A DNA stretch of 64,000 bases from Anaerolineae bacterium. GTDB lineage: Bacteria; Chloroflexota; Anaerolineae; Aggregatilineales; Aggregatilineaceae. Positions 26,352-37,700 of the stretch are shown here, piece after piece (positions within the stretch are counted from its first letter, which is position 1; the number at the start of each line of letters is the position of its first letter). Position numbers and translations under genes: made by a program. Under the pieces are notes generated by a model. The model did not search any database and was not told the origin of the DNA. It saw nothing but the letters and a program-made list of their open reading frames with translations. Location: contig JAFGHR010000010.1 in NCBI GenBank assembly GCA_016930015.1, positions 17,137 through 81,136 on the forward strand. Reading direction: 5' to 3'.

Positions 26352-27697
26352 GGGCGGGCGCGGGCGTCGTCCAACGTGGCCAGAAGCTGGTCACGCGTCG
26401 TGATGCCGCGCATGGTACGCAGCCACGTCTTAAGATCGGGGCTGCGTTCGCGTAATTCCTGCACGCCCGGCCCGATCGGATCGGTGCCGCCCGCGCCCGG
26501 TGCGCCCTGGTAGCTCCCGTAAAACGCAAAATACGCCTGGTTGAGCTTGCGGATCGTGTAGCCGTTGCGCACAAATTCGCGGCGGCGGGTTTCCATGTAA
26601 GCTTCCGCTTCCTCGACGCGGCCTTGTTCCAGCAGATCATCGACTGTCACGCGGGTTTCGTGCAGCTCGGTGTAGTAATCGAAGACCGGCGGCGCCTCAG
26701 ATGACGCGTCGTCGGCGCTGGACGATTCACTGTCCGCTGAAAATGACGGGTAAACGGGCGGTTCCACGTCCGGGTAATAACGTGCGAGCACCTTGAGCGC
26801 GATCTCACGGCCCAGCAGGGTCGCCACCGTTTCGTTGATGATGCGCGTATCGGGGCGCGTGCCGTATTCCCAGCCCAGCGGGAAGAACATCAGGTAGTGG
26901 TGTGTCCATTCGTGGGCCGTGACCTCAAATGCACGCGCCGCCCCGGATGTTTCGAGAATCATGCTCGGATACAGGCTCAGGCCGCCCAGCGGCACGACCA
27001 GCGACGCGACATCCAATTCGCTGTCGATGCGGTCTTCGAGCGCCTCCCGTTCGTCCACAGACAGGCCGGTCAGGTTGATGTCAACCGCAAATTCGATGCG
27101 ATCACGCGGGGAAACGACCAGCAGCGTCGGGACCTCGGTAAAGTGCATGGATACCGGCGGGATCACCTGTCCCATCAGGTCGAATCCCTCGTCGATCAGC
27201 ACGGCGGCCACCTGCCCCTCGATGATACTTTCCACCAGCGGTTGATCCTCGGCCAACCGGCGGCGCAGGGCGTCCCGTTCGGCGCGGAGTCCGGCGCTGG
27301 CAGCATCAGGATCGGCTACGTCGGGATCGCTGTACAGGCGCGTGATCTGCCATTCGAGCTGCTGCGCGGTGCCGGCATCCTGCAAATAGCGCTGCGTGAT
27401 ACCGGCGCGTGTGTTCTCGTCCAGGTAGGGATGAATGCCGAATAATTCCTGCTGTGTTTTGCTCCACAGCGCGTTGATCTCCCACGTGGCGTAGTCGAAC
27501 AGGTAATCGCGGGACAGCGCGAGTGATCGCCCGCGCAGCGTGTGATCATCGGCTGTACCATCATGGAGCAGGATCGCCACAAACAGAAAAAACAGCAGCC
27601 GGACGCCGTTCAGCAGCAAAAAATCGATCAGCCCGCCGATCCGCTGCCGGATCACGTCCCAGGAAAAAGAAACGGTCGTGTGTGTGGGTGCAGTCAT
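26348..27697 (-). CDS. Membrane-anchored HExxH metallopeptidase-like protein
   Basis: About 449 residues: one N-terminal membrane helix (GVRLLFFLFVAILL) and a large extracytoplasmic domain. It contains the zinc-binding helix AHEWTHHYLMFF and, about 30 residues later, an INETVATLLG glutamate that could be the third ligand (gluzincin arrangement). A Ser/Asp/Glu-rich low-complexity stretch interrupts the C-terminal part. I do not recognise a named family. The ATG at 27697 is preferred to a TTG at 27718. It ends overlapping the convergent kinase-like gene by four bases. Confidence 0.7.
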   Translation of the reverse strand: MTAPTHTTVSFSWDVIRQRIGGLIDFLLLNGVRLLFFLFVAILLHDGTADDHTLRGRSLALSRDYLFDYATWEINALWSKTQQELFGIHPYLDENTRAGITQRYLQDAGTAQQLEWQITRLYSDPDVADPDAASAGLRAERDALRRRLAEDQPLVESIIEGQVAAVLIDEGFDLMGQVIPPVSMHFTEVPTLLVVSPRDRIEFAVDINLTGLSVDEREALEDRIDSELDVASLVVPLGGLSLYPSMILETSGAARAFEVTAHEWTHHYLMFFPLGWEYGTRPDTRIINETVATLLGREIALKVLARYYPDVEPPVYPSFSADSESSSADDASSEAPPVFDYYTELHETRVTVDDLLEQGRVEEAEAYMETRRREFVRNGYTIRKLNQAYFAFYGSYQGAPGAGGTDPIGPGVQELRERSPDLKTWLRTMRGITTRDQLLATLDDARARP

Positions 27698-27767
27698 AAT
27701 AACGTGATCATGCGTCAAAACCGCGCGAACGACAACATTTCGCCAGGGTGATCGCTCTAGATGGCCC

Positions 27768-27979
27768 CAGGGCTATCGTTTCATAATCAAAAAACGCCCC
27801 TCCCCACCGGGCTAACGCCCGGCTGCCCCTCCCCGGCCAAGCCATGGAGGGGAAAAAACAGCCGCACGCGATCAAAGTTCGCGCGTTGTCAAGTCCCCCG
27901 TCCAGCTTGGCTGGAAGGGGGATTAGGGGGAAGGCGTTGCAACACACAGCGCAACCGGCCATTTGATGCAATCACCCTG
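27768..27979. repeat. MITE-like element, family 1 (copy A)
   Basis: About 212 bp. The left end is CAGGGCTATCGTTTCAT, and the right end read on the other strand is CAGGGTGATTGCATCAAATG. The core has a C-rich hairpin, TGGAGGGG, and the GTCCAGCTTGGCTGGA hairpin followed by a run of G and AAGGCG. An additional end-like sequence (CAGGGTGATCGCTC) at 27744 just outside suggests nesting or a past insertion. It fills the gap between two divergent genes. Confidence 0.75.
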
Positions 27980-28025
27980 CCCGAATCGCTTGCCGGGACG
28001 GTGCCAACACGCCATAATAACGACC

Positions 28026-28943
28026 ATGGCCATTCAAACGATCCAACACGGGCGCGTAGCGTGGACCAACATCGAGCGCGTTACGCCAGAAGATATCGAA
28101 CAACTGCGGGAGTCGTATCCCCATTTTCATCCACTCGACCTGGAAGACCTGCGCAGCCGGATCGAGCGTCCCAAGATCGATGAATACGACGACTACCTGT
28201 TTGTCGTGATGCAGTTCCCGCTGTGGGACCCGGTGCAGCGTGTCAGCCGGGCCAGCGAAGTTGATATGTTTGTGGGGAGCGGTTATCTTGTCACAACCAG
28301 CGACGGGCTGCTCAAGCCGCTGCGCAACCTGTTTGAACAGTGCCAGACCAATGATGCCGTTCGTGAGGAACTGATGGGACGCGGTTCCAGTAAGATTTTT
28401 TACGCGGTGATCGACCGCCTGGTAGACTACGTCCTGCCGATCCTGTACAAGGTCGATGCCAATATCCGCGACCTGGAGGAAGAAATCTTTGCCGAGGATT
28501 CACGGCGGGTTATGCAAGACCTGTCGTTCATCCGGCGTGATATTATCTCACTGCGGCGGATCATTCGCCCGCAGATCGTGATTATCGAAAACCTGGAAAA
28601 AACCGATCGCCCGTTTATCCGCGAAGAGCTAGACGTGTATTTTGGCGATATCCTCGACCACCTGATCAAAGCCTGGGAAATCGTCGATGATCACCTGGAA
28701 GTGATCAACGGCCTGTCGGATACGGCGAACGCCCTGGTCAGCTACCGGCTGAACGAGGTGATGCAGATTCTCACCGTGATATCGGTCATTATGCTGCCGC
28801 TGACGTTGATCAGTGGCATTTATGGTATGAACATCGACTTACCGTTAATGCGAGATTCGAATGCGTTCCCAGCGGTGATGGGCCTGATGTTTGCCATTGC
28901 ATTCTCAATGTTGATGTATTTCCGTCACCGGGGGTGGTTGTGA
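28026..28943 (+). CDS. corA: CorA-family magnesium/divalent cation transporter
   Basis: A 305-residue pentameric channel subunit. A cytoplasmic alpha/beta N-terminal domain and long stalk helices are followed by two C-terminal membrane helices. The first ends in ISGIYGMNI, the selectivity GMN motif. It imports Mg2+ or other divalent ions. The ATG at 28026 is preferred, because the upstream extension would start inside a repeat element. It overlaps the RNase D start. Confidence 0.92.
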   Translation: MAIQTIQHGRVAWTNIERVTPEDIEQLRESYPHFHPLDLEDLRSRIERPKIDEYDDYLFVVMQFPLWDPVQRVSRASEVDMFVGSGYLVTTSDGLLKPLRNLFEQCQTNDAVREELMGRGSSKIFYAVIDRLVDYVLPILYKVDANIRDLEEEIFAEDSRRVMQDLSFIRRDIISLRRIIRPQIVIIENLEKTDRPFIREELDVYFGDILDHLIKAWEIVDDHLEVINGLSDTANALVSYRLNEVMQILTVISVIMLPLTLISGIYGMNIDLPLMRDSNAFPAVMGLMFAIAFSMLMYFRHRGWL

Positions 28944-30100
28944 GAAAGAACCTGCCGAAGCTAAAACGTCCGACGATGATCCGGCGCACAAAGGCGCTGC
29001 GCCAGCTTGTTGATGAACTCCGCGACCAACCGGCGCTCGCGGTCGATACCGAATCAAACAGTCTATACGCCTACTATGAACAGGTGTGCCTGGTCCAGCT
29101 TTCGACTCGCAGCCGTGACTACATCATCGATCCCCTGGCGATCGATGATATGAGCTCGTTAGGCGTGTTATTCGCGGACCCATCCAGGGAGATCGTGTTT
29201 CACGCTGCCGAATACGATGTAATCTCGCTCAAGCGTGACTTTGGTTACACATTTGGCCGCATCTTTGATACGATGATTGCGGCGCGTATCAGCGGCTGGA
29301 AAGCAGTCGGGCTGGGGTCAATCCTGGCAAAGCAGTTCGGCGTCCAGGCCGACAAAAAATACCAGCGTGCCAACTGGACGACTCGCCCCCTGCCGCCGGA
29401 GCAGTTGTTGTATGCCCAGATGGACACACATTATTTGCTGACTCTATGTGATCTGCTGGATCAGGAACTGGCGTCACTGGGCCGCCAGGAAGAAGCGCGC
29501 GAAACGTTCGCACAACTGCTCGATTTGCGACCGGCTGAGTATCATTTTGACCCGGAAGGGTACTGGCGTATCCACGCGACGCGTGATCTCAACCGCAGCC
29601 AGATGGCGCTGGTGAGGGAATTGTACCTGATGCGCGACACGATCGCGCGCCAGCGGGATGCCCCACCTTTTAAGGTATTTGGCGACTCGACGCTGGTTGA
29701 ATTGGCGCGCTTGATGCCGCGCCGCCGGGACGACTTACACGGTGTAAAGGGGATGACATCGGGCCAGATTCAGCGCTACGGCGAGCAAATATTGGAAGCG
29801 ATTGTGCGCGGTCGCCGCGCCGCGCCACCGACCCCGCCGCAGCGGTCATCACCACCCGCGCCAGATGTGCAGGAACGGTATGAGGCGCTGCACAACTGGC
29901 GCAAACGCCGGGCGGCTAAACGCGGTGTGGAGTCAGATGTGATCGTCTCGCGTGATACCTTGTGGCGGCTGGCTCGCCGTGCGCCCACGTCGCTTGAAGA
30001 ACTGGGCGACATCCCCGGTTTGGGGCCGTGGCGGCAGGCGGAGTATGGCCAGGAATTGATCGCTGTGCTGGTGCAGACCGCCGACCGGGAAACAAGCTGA
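28940..30100 (+). CDS. rnd: Ribonuclease D-like 3'-5' exonuclease with HRDC domains
   Basis: About 386 residues. The DEDDy exonuclease domain shows D36-x-E38 in AVDTESN, HAAEYDV, and the tyrosine-aspartate pair in YAQMDTHYLL. Two HRDC-type helical domains follow (residues about 210-285 and 310-380), the second reading TSLEELGDIPGLGPWRQ. RNase D trims tRNA and other structured RNA 3' ends. The start is the GTG at 28940 overlapping the corA stop; GTG 28934 is possible. Confidence 0.9.
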   Translation: MRKNLPKLKRPTMIRRTKALRQLVDELRDQPALAVDTESNSLYAYYEQVCLVQLSTRSRDYIIDPLAIDDMSSLGVLFADPSREIVFHAAEYDVISLKRDFGYTFGRIFDTMIAARISGWKAVGLGSILAKQFGVQADKKYQRANWTTRPLPPEQLLYAQMDTHYLLTLCDLLDQELASLGRQEEARETFAQLLDLRPAEYHFDPEGYWRIHATRDLNRSQMALVRELYLMRDTIARQRDAPPFKVFGDSTLVELARLMPRRRDDLHGVKGMTSGQIQRYGEQILEAIVRGRRAAPPTPPQRSSPPAPDVQERYEALHNWRKRRAAKRGVESDVIVSRDTLWRLARRAPTSLEELGDIPGLGPWRQAEYGQELIAVLVQTADRETS

Positions 30101-30196
30101 ATGCCCAACACGAACTGGATCGCGGCGGTGCGACAGGCAGGCCGCGAGAACGACCAATAGTTTAATGGGTTGTAGTGCAGTGAGGAAAAGGCCACG

Positions 30197-31600
30197 ATGA
30201 AAATAACATTTCACGGCGCGGCACGGACTGTGACCGGGTCGCAGCACTTGATTCAAGTAAACGGGCACCACCTGCTGTTAGACTGCGGCCTGTACCAGGG
30301 CAAACGCAGCGAAGCCTTTGAACGTAACCGCGATTTACCGTTTGACGTGTCTGAGATCGACGCGCTGGTGTTGAGCCATGCCCACATCGATCACAGTGGT
30401 AATATCCCCAACCTGGTCAAAAACGGGTTTGACGGTGATATCTGGTGTACGTTCGCCACGCGTGATCTATGCTCGACGATGCTGCTCGACAGCGGGTATA
30501 TCCAGGAGCGCGACACGGAATTTGTCAACAAAAAGCGGGCGCGTAAAGGGGAACCGCCGGTCGAGCCGCTGTATACAACTGAGGACGCCATGCGCTGCCT
30601 CGAATATTTCAACGCCATTGGTTATCACCGCACGCGCGAGATTTTGCCGGGCGTCAACGTGACGTTCCTGGATGCCGGTCATATGCTGGGCAGCGCGATT
30701 GTGCTGCTCGACATTGAAGATCGGGATGCAGGCCGGGACGTGCGCCTGGTCTTTAGCGGCGACCTGGGGCGGGTTGGTATTCCCATTATCCGCGATCCCG
30801 AAACCGTCGAACACGCCGATGTGTTGATCATGGAAAGCACATATGGCAACCGCCTGCACGAACCGTATCCGGATGCCGAAAAGAAATTGGAACAGATCGT
30901 CAACGATACGTATAAACGCGGCGGTGCGCTCATCATCCCGTCGTTTGCTGTGGGGCGCACGCAGCAGTTGGTCTACACACTGCACCGCCTGATCGTCCAG
31001 TCTGACATCCCGTCGATTCCGATTTTTGTTGACAGCCCCCTGGCGATCAACGCGACATCGGTATTCCGGCTGCATCCCGAAGCCTACGACGCCGAAATCC
31101 GCGAGTTTATGCTCAAAGAAGGCGATCCGTTCGGCTTTGACCAGGTGCGTTATACACGCTCGGTGGAGCAAAGCAAAGAACTGAACTTCATGCGCGAGCC
31201 GTTTATCGTGATCAGCGCCAGCGGCATGGCTGAAAATGGCCGGATTTTGCACCATTTGCGCAACCGGGTGGAAGACCCGCGCAACACGATTTTGATCGTG
31301 GGCTGGCAGGCGCCCAATACGCTGGGGCGGTGCATCGTGGAGCGGGAACCGGTTGTCCGTATTTTTGGGGAAGAACACCGGCTGCAAGCGCATGTTGAGG
31401 TGTTGAACGGTTTTTCGGGGCACGCTGACCGCGATGAATTGTTGGCCTGGGCGCAGGCGATCACCAAGCGGCCCCGGCGCACGTTCCTGGTACATGGCGA
31501 AGAAGAAGCCGCGCTTGCGTTGGCCGACAGTCTGAAGTCTGAGGCCGGGTACGAGCAGGTTGATGTGCCGGAACTGCACCAGGCATTCAACCTGACGTAA
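30197..31600 (+). CDS. MBL-fold beta-CASP ribonuclease-like protein
   Basis: A 467-residue metallo-beta-lactamase fold hydrolase. The zinc motif is H61-A-H63-I-D65-H66 (SHAHIDHSGNIP), with further ligands in DAGHMLGSA and FSGDLG. It has an inserted beta-CASP domain and a C-terminal RNA-specificity segment (GFSGHADRDELLAWA). This is the CPSF73/KH-less nuclease family seen widely in bacteria, acting on RNA. The ATG follows GAGGAAAAGG. Confidence 0.9.
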   Translation: MKITFHGAARTVTGSQHLIQVNGHHLLLDCGLYQGKRSEAFERNRDLPFDVSEIDALVLSHAHIDHSGNIPNLVKNGFDGDIWCTFATRDLCSTMLLDSGYIQERDTEFVNKKRARKGEPPVEPLYTTEDAMRCLEYFNAIGYHRTREILPGVNVTFLDAGHMLGSAIVLLDIEDRDAGRDVRLVFSGDLGRVGIPIIRDPETVEHADVLIMESTYGNRLHEPYPDAEKKLEQIVNDTYKRGGALIIPSFAVGRTQQLVYTLHRLIVQSDIPSIPIFVDSPLAINATSVFRLHPEAYDAEIREFMLKEGDPFGFDQVRYTRSVEQSKELNFMREPFIVISASGMAENGRILHHLRNRVEDPRNTILIVGWQAPNTLGRCIVEREPVVRIFGEEHRLQAHVEVLNGFSGHADRDELLAWAQAITKRPRRTFLVHGEEEAALALADSLKSEAGYEQVDVPELHQAFNLT

Positions 31601-31640
31601 AACACGATCGTAGCGTTTGTTCGTAACGTTACAATATAGC

Positions 31641-31672
31641 GGGGAGTATGGCAACATACGCCCTATTTTTTT
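31641..31672 (+). terminator. Intrinsic terminator after beta-CASP gene
   Basis: GGG-a-GTATG pairs with CATAC-g-CCC around GCAA, followed by TATTTTTTT. Confidence 0.75.
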
Positions 31673-31717
31673 AGGTGCCTGGGAAAGTAAGCTTGAGATT
31701 TAATGTGATACCCTTTA

Positions 31718-31738
31718 GAATTAACATTGGGTTAATTC
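31718..31738. promoter_or_regulatory. Inverted repeat upstream of the large sensor kinase
   Basis: GAATTAA and TTAATTC form perfect 7-bp arms around CATTGGG, ending 45 bases before the kinase start. The spacing resembles a dimer-binding operator; no regulator is known. Confidence 0.4.
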
Positions 31739-31782
31739 TTTGACCGGCGCGGTAAACTCGCTATTTCTTGAAGGGCAAGCTG

Positions 31783-34700
31783 GTGAATAACAAAAGTGAA
31801 CCCGCCCACCGCTTTTGGGTAACAGTGCGGCGCTTGTGGGATCGACTCACGCAGCCTTCGGCGTTGATCACCGATCATTATGAACGATACCAGGCGCGCT
31901 TGTTATCGGCGTTGGTGCTGTTGTTGATCGTGATAAGCGCGGTGCTGGTATGCATTCAGTATGCCGGTTTACCGGATTACACGGCCTACAACGGCAGTCG
32001 TTATGTTTTGGCCGGTGGCATGGCTGTCATTTGTGTGATCTATGGTGTAAGCCGCACACGTTACTATCGTTATGCTGTGCTGCTGTTGATCGGTCTGGTA
32101 TCACTGGCCGCCCTGGTCATGATGTTCCCCGATGACAGCGCCAGTTATCCAAGCCACGTGATCTACTTTGTGATCCCGGTCTTGCTGGCCGGGGTGTGGC
32201 TTTCACTGCGCCGGACTATGGTGTTAGCTGCCGTTCAGATCGCGGTGCTGATCAGCATGGTACTCATTGTGCCGGATGTGGACCTGGGCCACTTGTGGCT
32301 GGATTATGTTTTTGTGCTCCTCATCATACAAATTGTGTACTACCGGAGCCAGATAGAACACGAACAACAAGCCGCACTGGCCGAAAGCGAAGCCCGCTAC
32401 CGGGGCCTGGTTGACCATGCGCCGTTGATGATCGCCATTCACAGCAAAGGCACTATTGATTATGTCAACCCCTATACACTGAAACTGCTGGGCGCAGACG
32501 ATGAGAGCCAGGTTATTGGCCGCCCTGTGTTGGATTTTGTACATGTGGACGACGTTGAAGCAGTCAGGCGCCGGATTGTCCAGACGCAGAAAGAGGGGCT
32601 TTCTGCCGAGCCGTTGGAGGAAAAGTTTATTCGCCTGGACGGTCAGATCATCAACATGGAAGTGAGCACCATCCCCTTTACGTTCAAAGGTGAACCGGCG
32701 TTACAGGTGGTGGCACGTGATCTCACCCGGCAGAACCAGGCGATCCAGGCGCTGCTCCAAAGTGAGCAGCGCTACCGCTACTTGTTTGAGCGCAGCCTGG
32801 CAGGCATCTATCGCTCGACCTTTGACGGGCAGATTTTGGACTGCAACAACGCGTTTGCCCGGCTGCTGGGGTACGAGTCACCCGACGACCTGGCCAGGGT
32901 GGGGACCAGGGCGCTGTATTTTAACGAAACTGACCGCGACTCGCTGCTCGACCGTTTGGAGCGAGAAGGCAGCTTGCAGCAGTGCGAAACCATGCTCAAG
33001 CGGAAAGACGGTCGCCCGGTGTGGCTGCTCGAAGAAGTACTGCTGCTCAAAGATGATGGCGAGCAGCCCATTATCCAGGGTATGGCGGTTGATATCACCG
33101 ATCTAAAAACCACGTCCGACACGCTGCGGCGCAGCGAAGCGACAAACCGCGCCCTGCTCGATGCGATCCCCGACTTGATATTCAGGTTTGATCGGGAGGG
33201 TACGTTTCTTGATGTCAAGCAGTCGGCTATGGGCTTGTTGTACCCACCATACGAGTTTCTCGGCAAGCCGATCCACGATATCATGCCCGATCTGGCAGAC
33301 GAAACGGTGGCCAATATCCAGCGTGCGCTGGACACCGGTGTCATGCAGCGGTTCGAATACCAGCTTAACGTTCAGGACGAGGTTTACCATTATGAAGCCC
33401 GCGTTGTGGCCAGCAGCGACGATGATGTACTGGTGATCGTTCGTGACGAAACCGAACGCAAACGCTCGGAAGCCGCCCTGCTGGAAAGCGAGTCGCGCTA
33501 TCGCAGCCTGTTTGAAGACTCGCCGGTGTCGTTATGGAACGAGGATTTTAGCACGGTCAAACAGGCCGTTGACGACCTGCGGGCGTCGGGCGTGGTGGAT
33601 TTGGCGGCATATTTCGAGGAACACCCCGACGAAGTCAGGCGTTTGGCCGGACTGGTCAAAATTTGCGATGTGAACCAGGCAACACTCGACCTGTTCGAGT
33701 ACGACACCAAAGCGGGATTTTACGAACGGCTGAGTGATGTATTGATTTCTGAAGTATCGTGTGCGTTGTTCCGCGATGAAGTGCTTGCGTTTGCGTCAGG
33801 CGAATCCCGGTTCCAACGCGCTGATATTCAAGTGACACCTTTGGGCAAAAAACAACACATCGTCGTGTATGTGTCTATTGTGGCTGGCTGTGAGGAAACC
33901 TGGGCGAAAGTCCTGGTTTCAACGGTGGATATCACCAAACGTAAGGAAGCTGATGAAGCGCTGCGGTTGAGCGAAGAACGTTTCCGTCAGATGGCTGAAA
34001 CGGGCTTGAACGGGCTGACGATCATTGAAAACGGCAAGACGGTATACATCAACGACCGTTTGTGTGAAATCTACGGGTATTCCCGCGACGAACTGCTCAC
34101 CATGCCGGAGGTTGATCTGGTCGCGCCAGAAGAAAAAGCGCGGTTCCAGCGGATTAGGCTGGCCGCACAAGAAACCGGGATCGAACCCAAAGAACTCGAA
34201 TTTTGGATTGTTCGGAAAAACGGTGACCGGCGCTGTGTGAATAACCGTTATTCGGTCACAGTTGATGAAAACGACATCGCACGGTGTTACATCACAACGA
34301 CCGATACGACCGACAGGCGCCATACTGAGGATGCGCTGCGCCAGAGTGAAGCCCAAAATCGGGCGCTGCTGGCGGCTGTGCCCGACCTGATGTTCCGCAT
34401 GAATCGTGAGGGTCTCTACCTCGAAATTCAGGCCCATGGCCCGCCGGGTATGCTTTACCGGCCCCCTGAACAACTGCTCGGACGGTGGGTGAATGATGTT
34501 TTCGAGCCTGAGTTGGCCGAAATCATGATGACGAAAAACCAGCAGGTGCTGGATGCGGGGGTCATGCAGGTGTTCGAATACCGGCTGCCGGTGCCGTTAG
34601 GCCTGCGGGACTTTGAGGCGCGGCTGGTGGTTAGCGGTCCCGATGAAGTGTTGTGGATTGTGCGTGATATCACCGAGCGCAAACAGGCCGAAGCCGCGAT

Positions 34701-37700
34701 AAAACGCGAGCAGGAATTGTTCATGGCTGGCCCGCTGGTTGTTTTTCAGGGCAGCCCGCAAAATGATATACCGCGTGACTACGTATCGCCCAACGTATCC
34801 CAGTTTGGTTATACTGCCGACGACTTCACCCGTGGCCGGGTGTTGTACTGCGACTTCATCCATCCAGAGGATACGGCACGCGTCCAGGCCGAAGCAGAAG
34901 TCCTGACCGCAGCCAGCGTATCATTTTACGAGCAGGATTACCGGATTGTAACGGCTGCCGGTGCGGTACGCTGGGTGTACGATTTTACGATCGTAACGCG
35001 TGACAAAGACGGCAATGCCACACATTACGATAGTTATATCCTCGACATCACCGAACGCAAACAGGCCGAGGACGCGTTGAACCGTCGAGACAGCATCCTG
35101 AAAACGCTGGCCTTGATCACCGAACAACTGCTGACTGCGCCCGATCTGGACACCATTTTGAGCGATGTGCTCGCACAGCTCACGCGCACGATTGGTGTGC
35201 AGCGTACCTATGTGTTCGAAAATCAGGAAGCCGCGGGTACCGGGTGGGTGGCTCACTGCCGGGCGTTATGGTCCAAACCGGGGTTTGAAATTACTTCGGC
35301 TCCGCTGCAAGGGGGTTCGATCACGCATGTGTTTGAGCGCTGGGTCCAGGTGCTGCGTGACGGCAGACCCTTATTCTCACTGGTTAGCGATCTGCCTGAA
35401 GCCGAGCGGGCGGTTTTGCAGCCAATGGCCATTCGTTCAATCGCGCTTGTGCCGATCTTTGACGGTGGCCGCTGGTGGGGGTTTGTCGGGTTTGAAGATT
35501 GCGAGCAGGACCGCGAATGGCTGTCTGCGGAGATTGAGGCCCTGCGTAGTGTGGTCGGGACCCTGGGTACGGCGTTTATCCGCCAACAAACCGAGGCCGC
35601 CGAGCGTGAACAGCGTATGCTGGCTGAGGCGCTCCGGTACACCACGGCGGCGGTTAACAGCACCCTGCAACTGGATGACGTGTTAGAGCGTATCCTGACC
35701 GGTTTGGTTGACGTTTTGCCACATGATGCGGCGAACGTGATGCTGCTATCAGGTGACCGGGTGCGTTTGGCGGGCACCCGCGGATATGCTGATCAACCGG
35801 GCGGGCAAGAACTCTACGGGTTGGACGTGTCGTTAACATTGGTTCCCTTGCTGGAAAAATGTATGCACGACCGTGAAATCCTGATCGTGGCGGATGCCCA
35901 TCAAGAACCTGAGTGGCACGTCGAGGGGCAAACAACGTGGGTCCGCGCGCACATTTCAGCCCCGATTGTGGCCGAGGATCAGGTCATTGGTTTTCTCAAT
36001 CTCGACAGCACCCAGCCGAATATCTACAACACCAAACATGGTGAGTGGTTGGAAGCGTTTGCCGATCAGGCTGCGATCGCGATTCACAATGCGCGCCTGT
36101 ATGATGATCTGGCCCGTAATGCCGAGGAGTTGATGGCGCTCAACCGGGCGACATCATTCTTGTTTACATCACTTCCGGCGACAACTGAACTGCCCGATCT
36201 CTGCCAGCGGATTGCCGGATCAGTGGTCAAAGAATTTGAGAAAGCCTATTGCAGCCTGTTGTTGGTTGATATCAAAAGCGGTCAATTGGTCCGGTTGGGG
36301 GAGGCGGGTGAATATACGCCGCCAACACCAAAGAAGTTAGCAACCGAAGGGGCAGGGTTGGTAGCGGCTGCCGTCCGGTCTGGCCAAACGGTTTACGCAC
36401 CGGATGTGGCGAAGGATGAGCGTTATCTAGCCAACGCACCCCGTACCCGGTCGGAACTGGCGATCCCCCTGGTAGCTACCGAGGGGGTTATCGGCGCGAT
36501 CGATCTCCAAAGCACTGAGCTTGGATTTGTCAGCGAACAGGAACAAAACGTCCTGGAAGCGTTTGCCGAACGGGTGGCGGCGACGATTGAGAATCGCCTG
36601 TTGGTTTCCGAAATTGAGGGCTATACCGACGAACTGGAACAGCGCGTCACCGAGCGAACGATTGATCTTAGTGTGCGTAACGCGGTAGCCGAAACGCTGA
36701 GTAGTTCGCTGGACGTAAACGAAATGCTTGGTGGCGTGCTGCAAACCATAGTTGAACAGCTTAAAGTGGTCGGTGGGGCGATTTACCTGCTGCACGAAAA
36801 CAGCCACACGCTGGAACTGGCGGCGCGGATGGGGGTGTCACCGGAGGCGTTAAAACTGGTGACCGGGATCACGCCTGATACAACCGACCTCGGCCTGATG
36901 CAGCGTGTACTCGGCATGTCGGACGACCGGTTGGCTAATGGACGTAAGGAAGCCGCGGTTTCCGCCGTCCTGAGTGTGCCTGTCTGGCGGCAGGGACGCA
37001 TGCAAGGCGTGATCACCCTGGCGCATGACCATCCCCGTCTGTGGACCATCGAAGAACGCCGCATGCTGGACGCGATCGGGCGGCAAATCGCCGGGGCGCT
37101 CGCTAATGCGCGCCTGTATTCTGAGACTGTCCAGCGGGAAGCGCATATCCGGGCCATTTTGCGTAATGTGGCGGATGGCCTGCTTGTGTTTGATCAGGAT
37201 AACAACCTGGTGCTGATGAACCCGGCTGCTGAAGCCTTGTTTGCGTTTTACCCGGTGACCCAGGGCGGGGCGCCCGGTGCCGCCATCCGGTTATGGCGGT
37301 GGCTCCAAACCTACAGTGATCTGTCGCAAGATTCAGGCAGCACGGAATTTATGCTGCCCGCAGAAACAGTGTCTGTCAACATGTTAAACGGGGTGTTTGA
37401 ACCGTGCGCGGTGGGCGGCTGTCCTTATGGTTACCCGATCGTTCCCGGCTGGCCGTGCTGGTTGACCAGCGATGCTGCTTCCAGGGATCAGATTCGCGAC
37501 TGCTCGATTTTCCAGCGGCTGCCGCGTCATGCGATCCAGGCCCACAGCGCCAAGGTGCGCGATATGCAAGATGCCGAGATGGGAACGGTGATCGTGCTGC
37601 ACGACGTGACCTATTTTCGTGAACTGGATGATCTGAAAGGGCGATTCGTTTCGACGGTGTCGCATGAATTACGTACACCGCTGTCGGCGGTGCTGCTGCA

